A DNA stretch of 32,109 bases, from positions 1 through 32,109 of the forward strand of contig NZ_BOLK01000022.1 in the NCBI RefSeq assembly GCF_016861565.1, in the 5' to 3' direction. Below the pieces are notes generated by a model, which did no database searches, had not been told where the DNA came from, and saw only the letters and a list, made by a program, of their open reading frames with translations. The DNA comes from Secundilactobacillus yichangensis. Lineage in GTDB: Bacteria > Bacillota > Bacilli > Lactobacillales > Lactobacillaceae. Positions 7,776-15,569 of this stretch are shown in pieces; within the stretch, counting starts at the first letter, position 1; each line of letters opens with the position of its first letter. The translations under genes and the position numbers were made by a program.

Positions 7776-9746
7776 ATGCAAGTTTTTACAACGCCCAAAT
7801 TAAAACACGTGGAAATCACCTCTGATTTTTGGAAACGTTATCGCGAACTCGTCGTTAAAGAGGTCTTACCTTACCAGTGGCAAGTGATGAATGATGAAGC
7901 TGATATTGCAATCGCGGAAGATCCGCAAAATAATGGTCAAGACAAGAACAGTCACGCTGTTGCCAACTTGAAAATTGCCGCCGGTAAAATGAAGGGCCAC
8001 CATTATGGTTTCCCCTTCCAAGATACCGACGTCTATAAGTGGCTGGAAGCTGCCGCATATTCTTTCAGCTATCATCCGAATAAAGATTTAAAAAAGATTA
8101 CCGATGAGCTAGTTGATCTGATCGCTGAAGCACAGGATGACGATGGCTACTTATCTACCTACTTTCAAATTGACGCGCCAGAGCGAAAGTTCAAACGCCT
8201 GCAGCAGTCTCATGAGCTTTACACCATGGGCCATTACATTGAAGCCGGCGTAGCCTACTACCAGGAAACCGGTAACCAAAAGGCCTTAGATATTGCCACC
8301 CGTATGGCTGATTGCATTGACCGCAACTTTGGCCTTGATGATGGCAAGATTCCTGGCTACGATGGCCATCCTGAAATTGAGCTCGCATTAGCTCGTCTAT
8401 ACGAAGTCACTCATGCCAAAAAGTACCTGGAATTAGCCCATTACTTTTTGAATCAACGTGGCCAAGATCCAGAATTCTTTGAAAAACAGATCGAAGCAGA
8501 TGGAAAAACGCCAGATCGTGATTTAATTCCGGGCATGCGCGCCTTCAAGCGTGAATATTACTTGGCTGCACAGCCGATCAAAGATCAAAAGGTGCCTCAC
8601 GGACATGCCGTCCGGGTCGTTTACCTGTGTACTGGGATGGCCTACGTTGCCCGTTACACACATGACCAAACCTTGCTTGATGCCTGCGACCGATTCTGGA
8701 ACGACCTAGTCAAACGGCAAATGTACGTGACCGGTAATATCGGCCAAACCACCACTGGTGAAGCCGTCACTTACGATTACGATTTACCTAACGACACTGA
8801 CTACGGCGAAACCTGCGCATCCGTTGGAATGTCATTCTTCGCTCGGCAGATGCTTTCAATCCGGGCAAAGGGTGAATACGCTGACGTTCTGGAAAAGGAA
8901 CTCTTTAACGGCGCTTTAAGCGGTATGGCGCTAGATGGTAAACACTTCTTTTACGTCAATCCACTGGAAGCAGATCCCGCAGCCAGCAAAGGTAATCCCG
9001 GTAAGTCTCATGTACTGACCCACCGGGCTGACTGGTTCGGCTGTGCCTGCTGTCCTGCTAACCTAGCACGGCTCATTACATCAGTTGATCAGTACCTTTA
9101 CACGGTGACTGAGGACAACACGATTTTATCTCACCAGTTCATTTCTAATGATGCTCAGTTTGATGACGGTATCGAAATTAATCAAAGTAACGGTTTCCCT
9201 TGGAATGGCGATATCCACTATGAGATTAAAAATCCTAATGGCCAAACCTTTAAATTAGGTCTCCGAATTCCGAGCTGGTCGGCTGACTTTGGTTTAGAAG
9301 TTAACAGCAAAGCTGCTACCCAACCAGTCAAAGATGGCTTTATCTACTTTGATATTACTGACAAGTCGACAACGATTGATCTTTCATTGGATATGCGCGT
9401 GAAGTTCATGCGGGCAAATAACCGTGCCAGTGCTGACTTCGGTAAAGTTGCGATTCAGCGTGGCCCAATCGTATACGCTGCTGAACAAGCCGATAATCCA
9501 GCCCCTCTTTGGACCTATGAAGTGGACACCAAGACAAAGCCAAGCAGTGCTTATGAGGATAAACTGCTAAACGGTGTTGAAGTGGTTAAAGTCAACGCTA
9601 ACCAGGTACAACTTGATAGTGATGACGGTCCTCTGTATACGGAAGAATCCGACCAATCCATCCAGTCAACTGAGCTGACCTTAGTGCCCTATTATGCATG
9701 GGCTAACCGTGAAAATGGCCAAATGTGCGTTTGGTTAAATAAGTAA
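7776..9746 (+). CDS. Beta-L-arabinofuranosidase, GH127 family
   Basis: 656-residue glycoside hydrolase of the DUF1680/GH127 family, typified by HypBA1 of Bifidobacterium longum, which releases L-arabinose from beta-1,2-linked arabinofuranosides. The zinc-thiolate active site is present: Glu345 and Cys347 in Y-G-E-T-C-A-S, and Cys423, Cys425 and Cys426 in W-F-G-C-A-C-C-P-A-N; in HypBA1 the equivalent set is one Glu and three Cys, with one of the paired Cys as nucleophile. The N-terminal two thirds form the alpha/alpha barrel, the rest beta-sandwich domains. There is no signal peptide, so it acts on imported sugar. AAAGGAAGG precedes the ATG. It forms an operon with the GPH symporter and is closed by a terminator. 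Confidence 0.95.
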   Translation: MQVFTTPKLKHVEITSDFWKRYRELVVKEVLPYQWQVMNDEADIAIAEDPQNNGQDKNSHAVANLKIAAGKMKGHHYGFPFQDTDVYKWLEAAAYSFSYHPNKDLKKITDELVDLIAEAQDDDGYLSTYFQIDAPERKFKRLQQSHELYTMGHYIEAGVAYYQETGNQKALDIATRMADCIDRNFGLDDGKIPGYDGHPEIELALARLYEVTHAKKYLELAHYFLNQRGQDPEFFEKQIEADGKTPDRDLIPGMRAFKREYYLAAQPIKDQKVPHGHAVRVVYLCTGMAYVARYTHDQTLLDACDRFWNDLVKRQMYVTGNIGQTTTGEAVTYDYDLPNDTDYGETCASVGMSFFARQMLSIRAKGEYADVLEKELFNGALSGMALDGKHFFYVNPLEADPAASKGNPGKSHVLTHRADWFGCACCPANLARLITSVDQYLYTVTEDNTILSHQFISNDAQFDDGIEINQSNGFPWNGDIHYEIKNPNGQTFKLGLRIPSWSADFGLEVNSKAATQPVKDGFIYFDITDKSTTIDLSLDMRVKFMRANNRASADFGKVAIQRGPIVYAAEQADNPAPLWTYEVDTKTKPSSAYEDKLLNGVEVVKVNANQVQLDSDDGPLYTEESDQSIQSTELTLVPYYAWANRENGQMCVWLNK

Positions 9747-9763
9747 ATCAGTTAATTAATGAC

Positions 9764-9804
9764 AAGAAGCCTCCCGAAACAGATTTGTTTCGGGAGGCTT
9801 CTTT
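9764..9804. terminator. Bidirectional terminator after the arabinofuranosidase gene
   Basis: Long perfect stem AAGAAGCCTCCCGAAACA / its complement with a four-base loop, A-rich before and T-rich after. It separates the convergent GH127 and small Rossmann-protein genes. Confidence 0.9.
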
Positions 9805-9811
9805 GTTGACG

Positions 9812-10384
9812 CTATTTTCCCACCACTGCAATTGATTGATTGATATGCGTGCCATTTTGAAGTTCATCAGCTACTACCCGCGCAAATGCGGCTTCAGTTA
9901 CAGGTTTATCTGGCACTGGCTGTCCTTCGTTGATCAGTTGAACCTCACCTTCACCGTTTTGATCATCGATAATAGGTCGTAAAACCGTATACGGCATTTC
10001 AGTTTCATCCACGATTTTGATCCCGTAGCGCTGCTGTTTGAGAAATTCATCAACGTCGGCGACTCCGGGATACGTCAACGTGTCAGTGACTTCCTCATCA
10101 ATTCCGGCAACGGACCTCATGACAGTTCTAACCTGTTGCTGTTTTTGTCTGAGCGCCGTAAAAACGGCCTCTAACTTCCAATCGACGTCCATCCCAGTGA
10201 AGTCAGAATAAATAACGTCAACACCTGAAATAACGTCTAAATACGTGGCTGCCTTCCGCGCGTCACCGTGAAAATCAGCGGTTTTATCCATCTCGGAAAA
10301 ACCGATAACCGTCATCTCTGTGAGCTGTTTAGCCACCAATTGAGCAACCGGTTGATCGACTCCCAAAATTAAACACTTTGTCAT
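9812..10384 (-). CDS. Small NAD(P)-binding Rossmann-like protein
   Basis: 190 residues resembling the short atypical-SDR / NAD(P)H-binding family that includes YwnB-type proteins. The first strand-turn-helix reads L-I-L-G-V-D-Q-P-V-A-Q-L-V-A-K-Q-L, in the place where the family has G-A-T-G-x-x-G, so two of three glycines of the nucleotide loop are absent. Later family-like features are M-R-S-V-A-G-I-D-E-E and P-Y-T-V-L-R-P, the latter typical of extended SDRs. The substrate is unknown, and the altered loop makes cofactor binding doubtful. Single gene, convergent with the arabinoside operon; its divergent neighbour is the purine permease. Confidence 0.75.
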   Translation of the reverse strand: MTKCLILGVDQPVAQLVAKQLTEMTVIGFSEMDKTADFHGDARKAATYLDVISGVDVIYSDFTGMDVDWKLEAVFTALRQKQQQVRTVMRSVAGIDEEVTDTLTYPGVADVDEFLKQQRYGIKIVDETEMPYTVLRPIIDDQNGEGEVQLINEGQPVPDKPVTEAAFARVVADELQNGTHINQSIAVVGK

Positions 10385-10451
10385 GTCTCTAACCTCGTTT
10401 CGTTAATTTCGGTATTTACTTTACACTATTTCGTAACTCTTTTCTTAGACA

Positions 10452-10494
10452 ATATACGAACATTCATTTTTTAAAATAAATATTATTCGTATAT
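10452..10494. promoter_or_regulatory. Paired PurBoxes (PurR operator)
   Basis: ATATACGAACATT (10452-10464) and, on the opposite strand, ATATACGAATAAT (10482-10494) resemble the PurBox consensus AWWWCCGAACWWT. They are inverted and 17 bases apart, the arrangement known for Bacillus subtilis PurR operators (16-17 bases). They lie upstream of a purine permease. Confidence 0.7.
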
Positions 10495-10519
10495 TGCAAA
10501 CGATATAAAATAATGTTAC

Positions 10520-10556
10520 TATAATATCTGGTTTCTTTAAACGAAACACGAACATT
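10520..10556 (+). promoter_or_regulatory. -10 element and a third PurBox before the purine permease
   Basis: TATAAT at 10520-10525 is a likely -10 box; a -35 at normal distance is not clear. A third PurBox-like sequence AAACACGAACATT (10544-10556) lies just after the expected start of transcription. Confidence 0.5.
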
Positions 10557-10590
10557 ATAGCAATTATTTTAGATAGGGGAGTTAATTCTT

Positions 10591-11904
10591 ATGGGCCAAA
10601 AAATCGCGTCATACTTTCAGTTCGATGAGTTAGGGACATCATATAAGAAGGAATTCCTAGCAGGTTTGACCACTTTTATTTCGATGGTCTACATTCTTTT
10701 CGTTAACCCCAACGTTTTAGGGGTTTCTGGCATGGACAAGGGGGCTGTCTTCACTGCCACCGCCTTAGCTAGTGCTTTTGGCTGTTTCTTAATGGGAATC
10801 GTTGCCAAATATCCGATTGCCATTTCTGCTAGTTTGGGGATCAACGCTTTCTTCTCATACACCGTTGTTTTGGGAATGAAGATTCCTTGGCAAACAGCCT
10901 TAGCTGGTGTGTTTGTTGCTTCTATCTTATTCATGATTCTAACCGCGTTTAAGATTCGTGAGATGGTGGTTGACGCCATTCCTCGTGATCTAAAGATGGC
11001 CATCAGTGCCGGTATTGGGTTATTCATCGCCTTCATCGGTTTAAGTGATGGCGGCTTAGTCACTGCTAACAAATCAACGATTGTTGGTCTGGGCTCACTG
11101 CACGTTGGTTCTACTTGGTTAACCATTATCGGGTTGATTATCACCATTATTTTGATGAGTGCCAAGGTTCCCGGTGCCATTTTTATCGGTATGGTCATTA
11201 ACGTAATCATCGGACTAGCAACTGGTTTGATTCACGCTCCTACCCAATGGGTCTCCGGTGTACCAAGCTTACATTCCACTTTTGGTGTCGCGCTGATGAA
11301 CGTCGGTCACATTAATACCCTGCAGTTAGCCGTGGTCGTACTAACGTTCTTGCTGGTCACCTTCTTTGATACCACTGGAACGCTGGTTGGTTTAACTGAA
11401 CAAGCCGGCATCGTTAAAGACAACAAGATTCCACGTATTGGCCGCGCTTTGGCAGCCGATTCCACCACAATGGTCGTTGGTTCACTGCTAGGAACTTCAC
11501 CAATGGGTGCCTTCGTTGAATCATCAGCTGGTATTGCGGTTGGTGGCCGTTCCGGATTCACCGCTGTGGTCGTAGGAATCTTCTTCCTATTAGGTTCATT
11601 CTTCTCGCCACTGCTGACCGTGATCACTAGTCAAGTAACCGCTCCAGCTTTAATTATCGTCGGGACCTTAATGGCGCAATCTTTGAAGAACATTCACTGG
11701 GAAAAGTTTGAAGTTGCCGCCCCTGCCTTTTTAATCCTAGTTGGGATGCCGCTAACCTACAGTATTTCTGATGGGATTGCTTTAGGCTTCATTACTTATC
11801 CGCTATCAATGATCGCAGCTAAGCGCGGCAAAGAAGTCAGCCCGATTATGTACGGTTTAGCCGTCGTCTTCGTCATCTTCCTCTGGATTTTGCAAGCTGG
11901 CTAA
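10591..11904 (+). CDS. NCS2 (AzgA-type) purine permease
   Basis: Cation-coupled importer of purine bases, most likely guanine/hypoxanthine or adenine (PbuG/PbuO group). The 437-residue protein has about 12-14 membrane segments. Group features are the cytoplasmic start with F-D-E-L-G-T-S-Y-K-K-E-F-L-A-G-L-T-T-F, the N-P-N-V-L motif, the substrate segment I-S-A-S-L-G-I-N-A-F-F, the F-F-D-T-T-G-T-L helix and L-G-T-S-P-M-G-A-F-V-E-S-S-A-G. GGGGAG precedes the ATG. Paired PurBoxes upstream indicate control by a PurR-type regulator; no purine riboswitch was seen. Which purine is preferred cannot be told from sequence. Confidence 0.93.
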   Translation: MGQKIASYFQFDELGTSYKKEFLAGLTTFISMVYILFVNPNVLGVSGMDKGAVFTATALASAFGCFLMGIVAKYPIAISASLGINAFFSYTVVLGMKIPWQTALAGVFVASILFMILTAFKIREMVVDAIPRDLKMAISAGIGLFIAFIGLSDGGLVTANKSTIVGLGSLHVGSTWLTIIGLIITIILMSAKVPGAIFIGMVINVIIGLATGLIHAPTQWVSGVPSLHSTFGVALMNVGHINTLQLAVVVLTFLLVTFFDTTGTLVGLTEQAGIVKDNKIPRIGRALAADSTTMVVGSLLGTSPMGAFVESSAGIAVGGRSGFTAVVVGIFFLLGSFFSPLLTVITSQVTAPALIIVGTLMAQSLKNIHWEKFEVAAPAFLILVGMPLTYSISDGIALGFITYPLSMIAAKRGKEVSPIMYGLAVVFVIFLWILQAG

Positions 11905-11929
11905 TGTGGTACAATTCAATTATTAGAAT

Positions 11930-11964
11930 AAAACGGCGGTTCCCTTTGGTGGGAACGCCGTTTT
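11930..11964 (+). terminator. Terminator after the purine permease gene
   Basis: AAAACGGCGGTTCCC and GGGAACGCCGTTTT pair with one bulged G around a short loop; T-run at the end. Confidence 0.85.
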
Positions 11965-11992
11965 AAATTTCCTGGGAAATGAGGCAATTTTT

Positions 11993-12316
11993 GTGACTAT
12001 TCAAGAACACCAAGCATGGGTCAAACAGTTTTACGAAAGCCGTAACTGGTACCGGTTCAATCCCCTGATCCGGATGAACTTTTTAACCGAAGAAATGGGG
12101 GAACTCACACAGGTCGTCCGGACGATTGAACTTGGTCGGGATCATCCCGGCGAACATCAAGCTACTCCGGAGGAACTCCGTAACCACCTCAAGGAAGAAT
12201 TATGCGACGTTTTTGATCAGGCCCTGATTCTCTGCAGTAAATACGATTTAGATCCTGCTGAGGTTTTTCAGTATGGTGAAAATAAGTTAAAACGGCGGTT
12301 TGATTCTAAAGACTAA
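11993..12316 (+). CDS. MazG-like nucleotide pyrophosphohydrolase
   Basis: 107-residue all-alpha NTP pyrophosphatase. The metal-binding E-x-x-E ... E-x-x-D signature of the MazG fold is intact: Glu34 and Glu37 in T-E-E-M-G-E-L, then Glu69 and Asp72 in K-E-E-L-C-D-V-F-D. This single-domain length is typical of house-cleaning enzymes that hydrolyse (d)NTPs to monophosphate and pyrophosphate. The start is GTG, with GAGG about nine bases upstream; no in-frame ATG fits. It lies between the purine permease terminator and queT; the substrate cannot be assigned. Confidence 0.85.
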   Translation: MTIQEHQAWVKQFYESRNWYRFNPLIRMNFLTEEMGELTQVVRTIELGRDHPGEHQATPEELRNHLKEELCDVFDQALILCSKYDLDPAEVFQYGENKLKRRFDSKD

Positions 12317-12406
12317 CTTGAAATTAGGCGATAAATACGGTAATGTATACCACTGTTGTATAAACAGCACTCATTCAAATATCTCAAAACGGAGGAAGAA
12401 TTTACG

Positions 12407-12934
12407 ATGAATTCTAAGACAACTCGCTTCGGCATCAACTCGGTGGCAGATATCGCCAAGGTTGCCGTTATCGCTGCACTCTATGTCGTTATTACGACGG
12501 TCTTGGCAGCCTTTAGTTTTGGAGCTGTACAGGTACGTCTGGCAGAAATGCTTAACTTATTGGCGATTTATAATAAACGTTATGTGATCGCCGTCCCACT
12601 GGGGGTTGCGATTTCTAATTTAGCTTCACCCAACGGTATTATCGACGTTATTTGGGGCAGCTTATCTACTTTTGTCACCATGCTAGTGCTTTACTATGTG
12701 GCTAAGCATATTTCCAACTTCTATGGTAAATTAGTGGCTGGTGTTTTGATCGTCACCTTTTCAATGTTTACCATCGCGCTGGAACTGGCCTGGATCGGTA
12801 ACGCGGCCTTTTGGCCAACTTTCTGGATGGACTGGGGCACCATTGCCATTGGTGAATTCATTTCACTGACAATAGGCGCAATCCTGCTCGTACTGATGGG
12901 TTTACGAATTGATTTGAATAAATTATTTGATTAG
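12407..12934 (+). CDS. queT: Queuosine precursor transporter QueT
   Basis: 175-residue integral membrane protein of the QueT/COG4708 family, the substrate-binding (S) component of an ECF-type importer of queuosine precursors (preQ0/preQ1). It has about five to six membrane segments. Family features are the start I-A-K-V-A-V-I-A-A-L-Y-V-V-I-T, followed by Q-V-R-L-A-E-M-L-N-L-L-A and A-I-S-N-L-A-S-P-N-G-I-I-D-V. GGAGGA lies ten bases before the ATG, so the longer frame beginning at 12356 is not used. ECF genes (T, A1, A2) are shared and encoded elsewhere. No clear preQ1 riboswitch was found in the 90-base leader. Confidence 0.9.
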   Translation: MNSKTTRFGINSVADIAKVAVIAALYVVITTVLAAFSFGAVQVRLAEMLNLLAIYNKRYVIAVPLGVAISNLASPNGIIDVIWGSLSTFVTMLVLYYVAKHISNFYGKLVAGVLIVTFSMFTIALELAWIGNAAFWPTFWMDWGTIAIGEFISLTIGAILLVLMGLRIDLNKLFD

Positions 12935-12956
12935 CACCAAAGATGCTAAGTTTAAT

Positions 12957-13001
12957 AAATAACCGGCTATCATCGATTGATCAATGATAGCCGGTTATTT
13001 T
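12957..13001 (+). terminator. Terminator after queT
   Basis: Perfect 17-bp stem AAATAACCGGCTATCAT with its complement; ten-base loop. Confidence 0.85.
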
Positions 13002-13107
13002 GATTTCCACAAAATAGTCTTAAGTACTTCCAGTTGAAGCAAAACCTAAAATGACTTATGGTTACATCAGCGAGAAAATGCAGCTACACAGTAAGGAGAG
13101 ACGCGCT

Positions 13108-14166
13108 ATGTTTCTGGCTTTGAAAGAAATCAAAAAGGAAAAATTTCGTTCGGGTCTAATTATCGCCATGATTATACTGATCAGTTATCTGATCTTTATT
13201 CTTACCAGTCTGGCGCTGGGACTGGCCCGCGAAAACACTGATGCAATCAATTCATGGGGCGTTGCCAAGATCACCCTGAGTTCGAACGCTAACGTGGATA
13301 TGCGTCAGTCTTTTCTAACTAAAAAGCAAGCGGGAACCCTGACCAAAAATGAAGCTTATTTGGGTGAGACTCCCGTCGTTGCTGAAGCCAAGGGGCATAA
13401 GCAGCAGTCAGCCTTTTTTGTCGGCCTAAAAAATAGCCAGTTTATTGCCAAAAACATTAAACTTGAAAGTGGTCATCGGGTCCGCCATCCTCACGAAGTA
13501 GTCGTGGATGATTCCCTAAAACTAAAGGGCTATCAGCTTGGCGATAAGTTTAAATTAAACGATGATCAAACTAAGTTCACCATTGTTGGCTTCACGAAAC
13601 GCGCCAAACTCAATGTGACGCCAGTGCTATATGGCCAACTAGGAACGTGGCGAACGCTTCGCGGCATCAAAATGGGGCCTGTCACCAGCGTGGTGGCTTC
13701 TAAAAATAGTCAGTATCAGTCTCACCAAGATGGTACCAAAACTTACACTCGCAAACAGATCATCAATAAACTACCAGGCTATCAGGCACAAATTTTAACC
13801 TTCGTGCTGATGATCGGTTTTCTAATGATTATCTCAATGATTATTATTGCGGTCTTCCTTTATATCTTAACGATGCAGAAATTGCCAAATTACGCGGTAC
13901 TTCGTGCCCAAGGCATTCCCAGCAGAGTACTGGTCAGTGCAACTATTAGTCAATCGATTTTACTGGTGGCAAGCGGCTTGATTATCGGCACGCTCCTCAC
14001 TGCCGTTACGGGCTTGGTCATTCCAGCGCAGGTACCAATGGCGTTTGATGTGCCCCTTTTAGCAGCGGTTGGTTTGGGAATCCTGGTCATGGCATTAGTC
14101 GGCAGCTTGATCCCCGTGAAGACGGTTTTGAGCGTTGACCCGGTTTCAGTCATTGGAGGTGAGTGA
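13108..14166 (+). CDS. ABC transporter permease, FtsX/MacB type
   Basis: 352-residue membrane subunit of a MacB-type ABC system. It has one N-terminal membrane helix (about 14-36), an extracytoplasmic domain (about 40-235) and three C-terminal helices that form the FtsX domain, with the family-like turn L-R-A-Q-G-I-P-S-R-V-L between them. The ATG at 13108 has AAGGAGAG nine bases upstream; the longer frame starting at 13051 lacks a site. The stop overlaps the start of the ATPase gene, indicating a coupled pair. Such pairs move or sense lipids, lipoproteins or antimicrobial peptides at the membrane rather than import nutrients; the substrate is unknown. Confidence 0.9.
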   Translation: MFLALKEIKKEKFRSGLIIAMIILISYLIFILTSLALGLARENTDAINSWGVAKITLSSNANVDMRQSFLTKKQAGTLTKNEAYLGETPVVAEAKGHKQQSAFFVGLKNSQFIAKNIKLESGHRVRHPHEVVVDDSLKLKGYQLGDKFKLNDDQTKFTIVGFTKRAKLNVTPVLYGQLGTWRTLRGIKMGPVTSVVASKNSQYQSHQDGTKTYTRKQIINKLPGYQAQILTFVLMIGFLMIISMIIIAVFLYILTMQKLPNYAVLRAQGIPSRVLVSATISQSILLVASGLIIGTLLTAVTGLVIPAQVPMAFDVPLLAAVGLGILVMALVGSLIPVKTVLSVDPVSVIGGE

Positions 14167-14855
14167 TGATGAGTGCTTTTTCTGTTAAAAACGTTAACCA
14201 AATTTTTGGTTCAGGCACGGCTAAAGTACACGTTTTGCACGATGTAAATTTTGAAGCCGAATCCGGCACCTTAAGTTTGATCATGGGCCCCTCTGGCTCA
14301 GGCAAAACCACTTTTTTAACCATTGTCGGCGGTCTGCTGACACCAACTAGCGGTACGGTCACTATCAACGGGATCGATTATAATCAGCGGTCAAAAAAGG
14401 AACGTGACGCGCTTCGCTTAGACGCCATCGGCTTTGTGCTGCAGGCCTATCATTTATTGCCTTATCTAACCGTTGCGGATCAGTTTACCTTAGTGGATAA
14501 GGTAAAACCCAAAGGTAATTTAGCTAAAAATGAGCTCGATTCGGTACTTGAAACCTTGGGCATCAAAAACCTGCTGCATAAATATCCCAGTGAATTATCT
14601 AGCGGTCAGCAGCAACGGGTAGCCATTGCGCGGGCCCTTTACCCCGATCCAGCAATCATCTTAGCAGACGAACCTACGGCTGCTTTAGATGGTCCGCGGG
14701 TAAAGGCCGTGGGCAGTCTTCTGAAAAGTCTGGCTATCGATCATCACAAGGCAGTCGTCGTTGTTACTCACGATTCTCGGTTGATTGAATTTACAGATCA
14801 CTTATACGAAATGCGAGACGGCGTACTAACAAAACAGCCTATCACAAAAGAGTAG
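14166..14855 (+). CDS. ABC transporter ATPase, LolD/MacB type
   Basis: 229-residue ATPase partner of the FtsX-type permease. All motifs are present in order: Walker A G-P-S-G-S-G-K-T-T at about 41-49, Q-loop in F-V-L-Q-A-Y-H-L-L-P, signature L-S-S-G-Q-Q-Q-R-V-A, Walker B I-I-L-A-D-E-P-T-A-A-L-D, and the switch His in V-V-T-H-D. GGAGG at 14155-14159 serves ATG 14166 or, with more usual spacing, ATG 14169. The start overlaps the permease stop (TGATG). Only one permease gene is present, so the complex is probably two identical permeases with two ATPases. Confidence 0.95.
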   Translation: MMSAFSVKNVNQIFGSGTAKVHVLHDVNFEAESGTLSLIMGPSGSGKTTFLTIVGGLLTPTSGTVTINGIDYNQRSKKERDALRLDAIGFVLQAYHLLPYLTVADQFTLVDKVKPKGNLAKNELDSVLETLGIKNLLHKYPSELSSGQQQRVAIARALYPDPAIILADEPTAALDGPRVKAVGSLLKSLAIDHHKAVVVVTHDSRLIEFTDHLYEMRDGVLTKQPITKE

Positions 14856-14857
14856 TT

Positions 14858-14893
14858 AAAAGGGCTCACGCTAAATTTTAGCGTGAGCCCTTT
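14858..14893. terminator. Bidirectional terminator between ABC genes and the PPOX gene
   Basis: AAAGGGCTCACGCTAAA pairs perfectly with the right arm. A-rich and T-rich flanks allow use from both sides. Confidence 0.85.
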
Positions 14894-14898
14894 GTCTG

Positions 14899-15273
14899 TT
14901 ACAGTAATTGTTTTGCAGAAGTTGGGGTAATTTCTAATACTTTACGAATAAACGGATACTTAGCTTTAACCTGTTCAAACTCTGCGCCGTTATCTATAAA
15001 TTTAGCCGTTCCTGTCAAGCGGAAACCAGTTCCTTGATACCCATCGCGTCCTTCGACTTCTCGGGCACCAACCGTGAATAAAACTTGGTCATTTTGTGCT
15101 AAATCCTTTTCAGCATGGGTAAAACCAGCTGCTGGAATCAAAATCCGTTCGTCGTCAGTTACGGTGAGATACGAATTCCAAGTGTTTGTAATGTGTGGTT
15201 CTTCAGGCGTCCACGTAACAACGGAAACAACACCTTCGTGGTTTAAAACGTCGTGAAATTTTTCGGTCAGCAT
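14899..15273 (-). CDS. Pyridoxamine 5'-phosphate oxidase-like FMN-binding protein
   Basis: 124 residues forming a single FMN-binding split barrel of the PPOX family. Recognisable parts are V-V-S-V-V-T-W at the start, W-N-S-Y-L-T-V, the turn R-I-L-I-P-A-A-G-F-T-H-A-E-K-D-L (where the family binds flavin phosphate) and G-T-G-F-R-L-T-G-T-A-K-F. Proteins of this size are usually flavin reductases or storage proteins, not true pyridoxamine oxidases, so substrate and role are open. GAAGGA precedes the ATG. It has its own consensus promoter and is convergent with the ABC pair. Confidence 0.82.
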   Translation of the reverse strand: MLTEKFHDVLNHEGVVSVVTWTPEEPHITNTWNSYLTVTDDERILIPAAGFTHAEKDLAQNDQVLFTVGAREVEGRDGYQGTGFRLTGTAKFIDNGAEFEQVKAKYPFIRKVLEITPTSAKQLL

Positions 15274-15306
15274 GTTTATTCCTTCTTTATATTATGTCTT
15301 ATTCCG

Positions 15307-15335
15307 ATAATATATTAAGCGGGGTGGTCTGTCAA
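15307..15335 (-). promoter_or_regulatory. Consensus promoter of the PPOX-family gene
   Basis: On the minus strand TTGACA (15330-15335) and TATTAT (15307-15312) are 17 bases apart. This separates the PPOX gene from the structured transcript further upstream. Confidence 0.8.
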
Positions 15336-15350
15336 ACGATGTGCTTTTTT

Positions 15351-15430
15351 ACATAGCCGAAACGGGCTTTGGCAGGCAGACAGCTATTCTTTGCCACATA
15401 GCCGAAACGTGCTCCAGCAGGCAGACAGCT
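15351..15430. repeat. Two tandem copies of a 45-base-period repeat
   Basis: ACATAGCCGAAACG followed by a variable GCT segment and then GCAGGCAGACAGCT occurs at 15351-15385 and again at 15396-15430. Within each copy AGCC...GGCT or AGC...GCT can form a small hairpin. There is no ribosome site or plausible protein. Confidence 0.8.
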
Positions 15431-15433
15431 GCA

Positions 15434-15492
15434 TGTAAGGTAATCCTCTCACAAACCCGAGACCCATGGGTTTATGAGAGGATTACCTTACA
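15434..15492. repeat. Long near-perfect palindrome
   Basis: Arms 15434-15458 and 15468-15492 pair at 24 of 25 positions (single C/A mismatch), loop 15459-15467. There is no T-run, so it is not an ordinary terminator. Outside it, GCAGGC in the second tandem repeat can pair with GCCTGC near 15509, so repeats and palindrome may be one element. Confidence 0.85.
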
Positions 15493-15528
15493 CTCCGCTA
15501 TCTTAACGCCTGCCTCCACACTCTGTAC

Positions 15529-15569
15529 AAAAAAGCCGTCCCCCAACAATCGTTATCAGGGAAACGGCT
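15529..15569 (-). terminator. Terminator of the structured RNA
   Basis: On the minus strand AGCCGTTTCCC pairs with GGGGGACGGCT (two G-U pairs), then TTTTTT. In the plus direction the A-run comes first, so direction is clear. Confidence 0.85.

Noticed and set aside
10689-11210. Open frame of 173 codons antisense to the purine permease
   Set aside because: Mirror of a hydrophobic coding sequence; no ribosome site; the plus-strand gene is certain.
12317-12406. preQ1 riboswitch before queT
   Set aside because: I looked for preQ1-I and preQ1-II patterns; the expected hairpin and the pseudoknot partner of the ribosome site could not be found.
15351-15430. CRISPR array
   Set aside because: Only two copies, the repeat is most of the 45-base period and the copies differ; no cas gene in the window.
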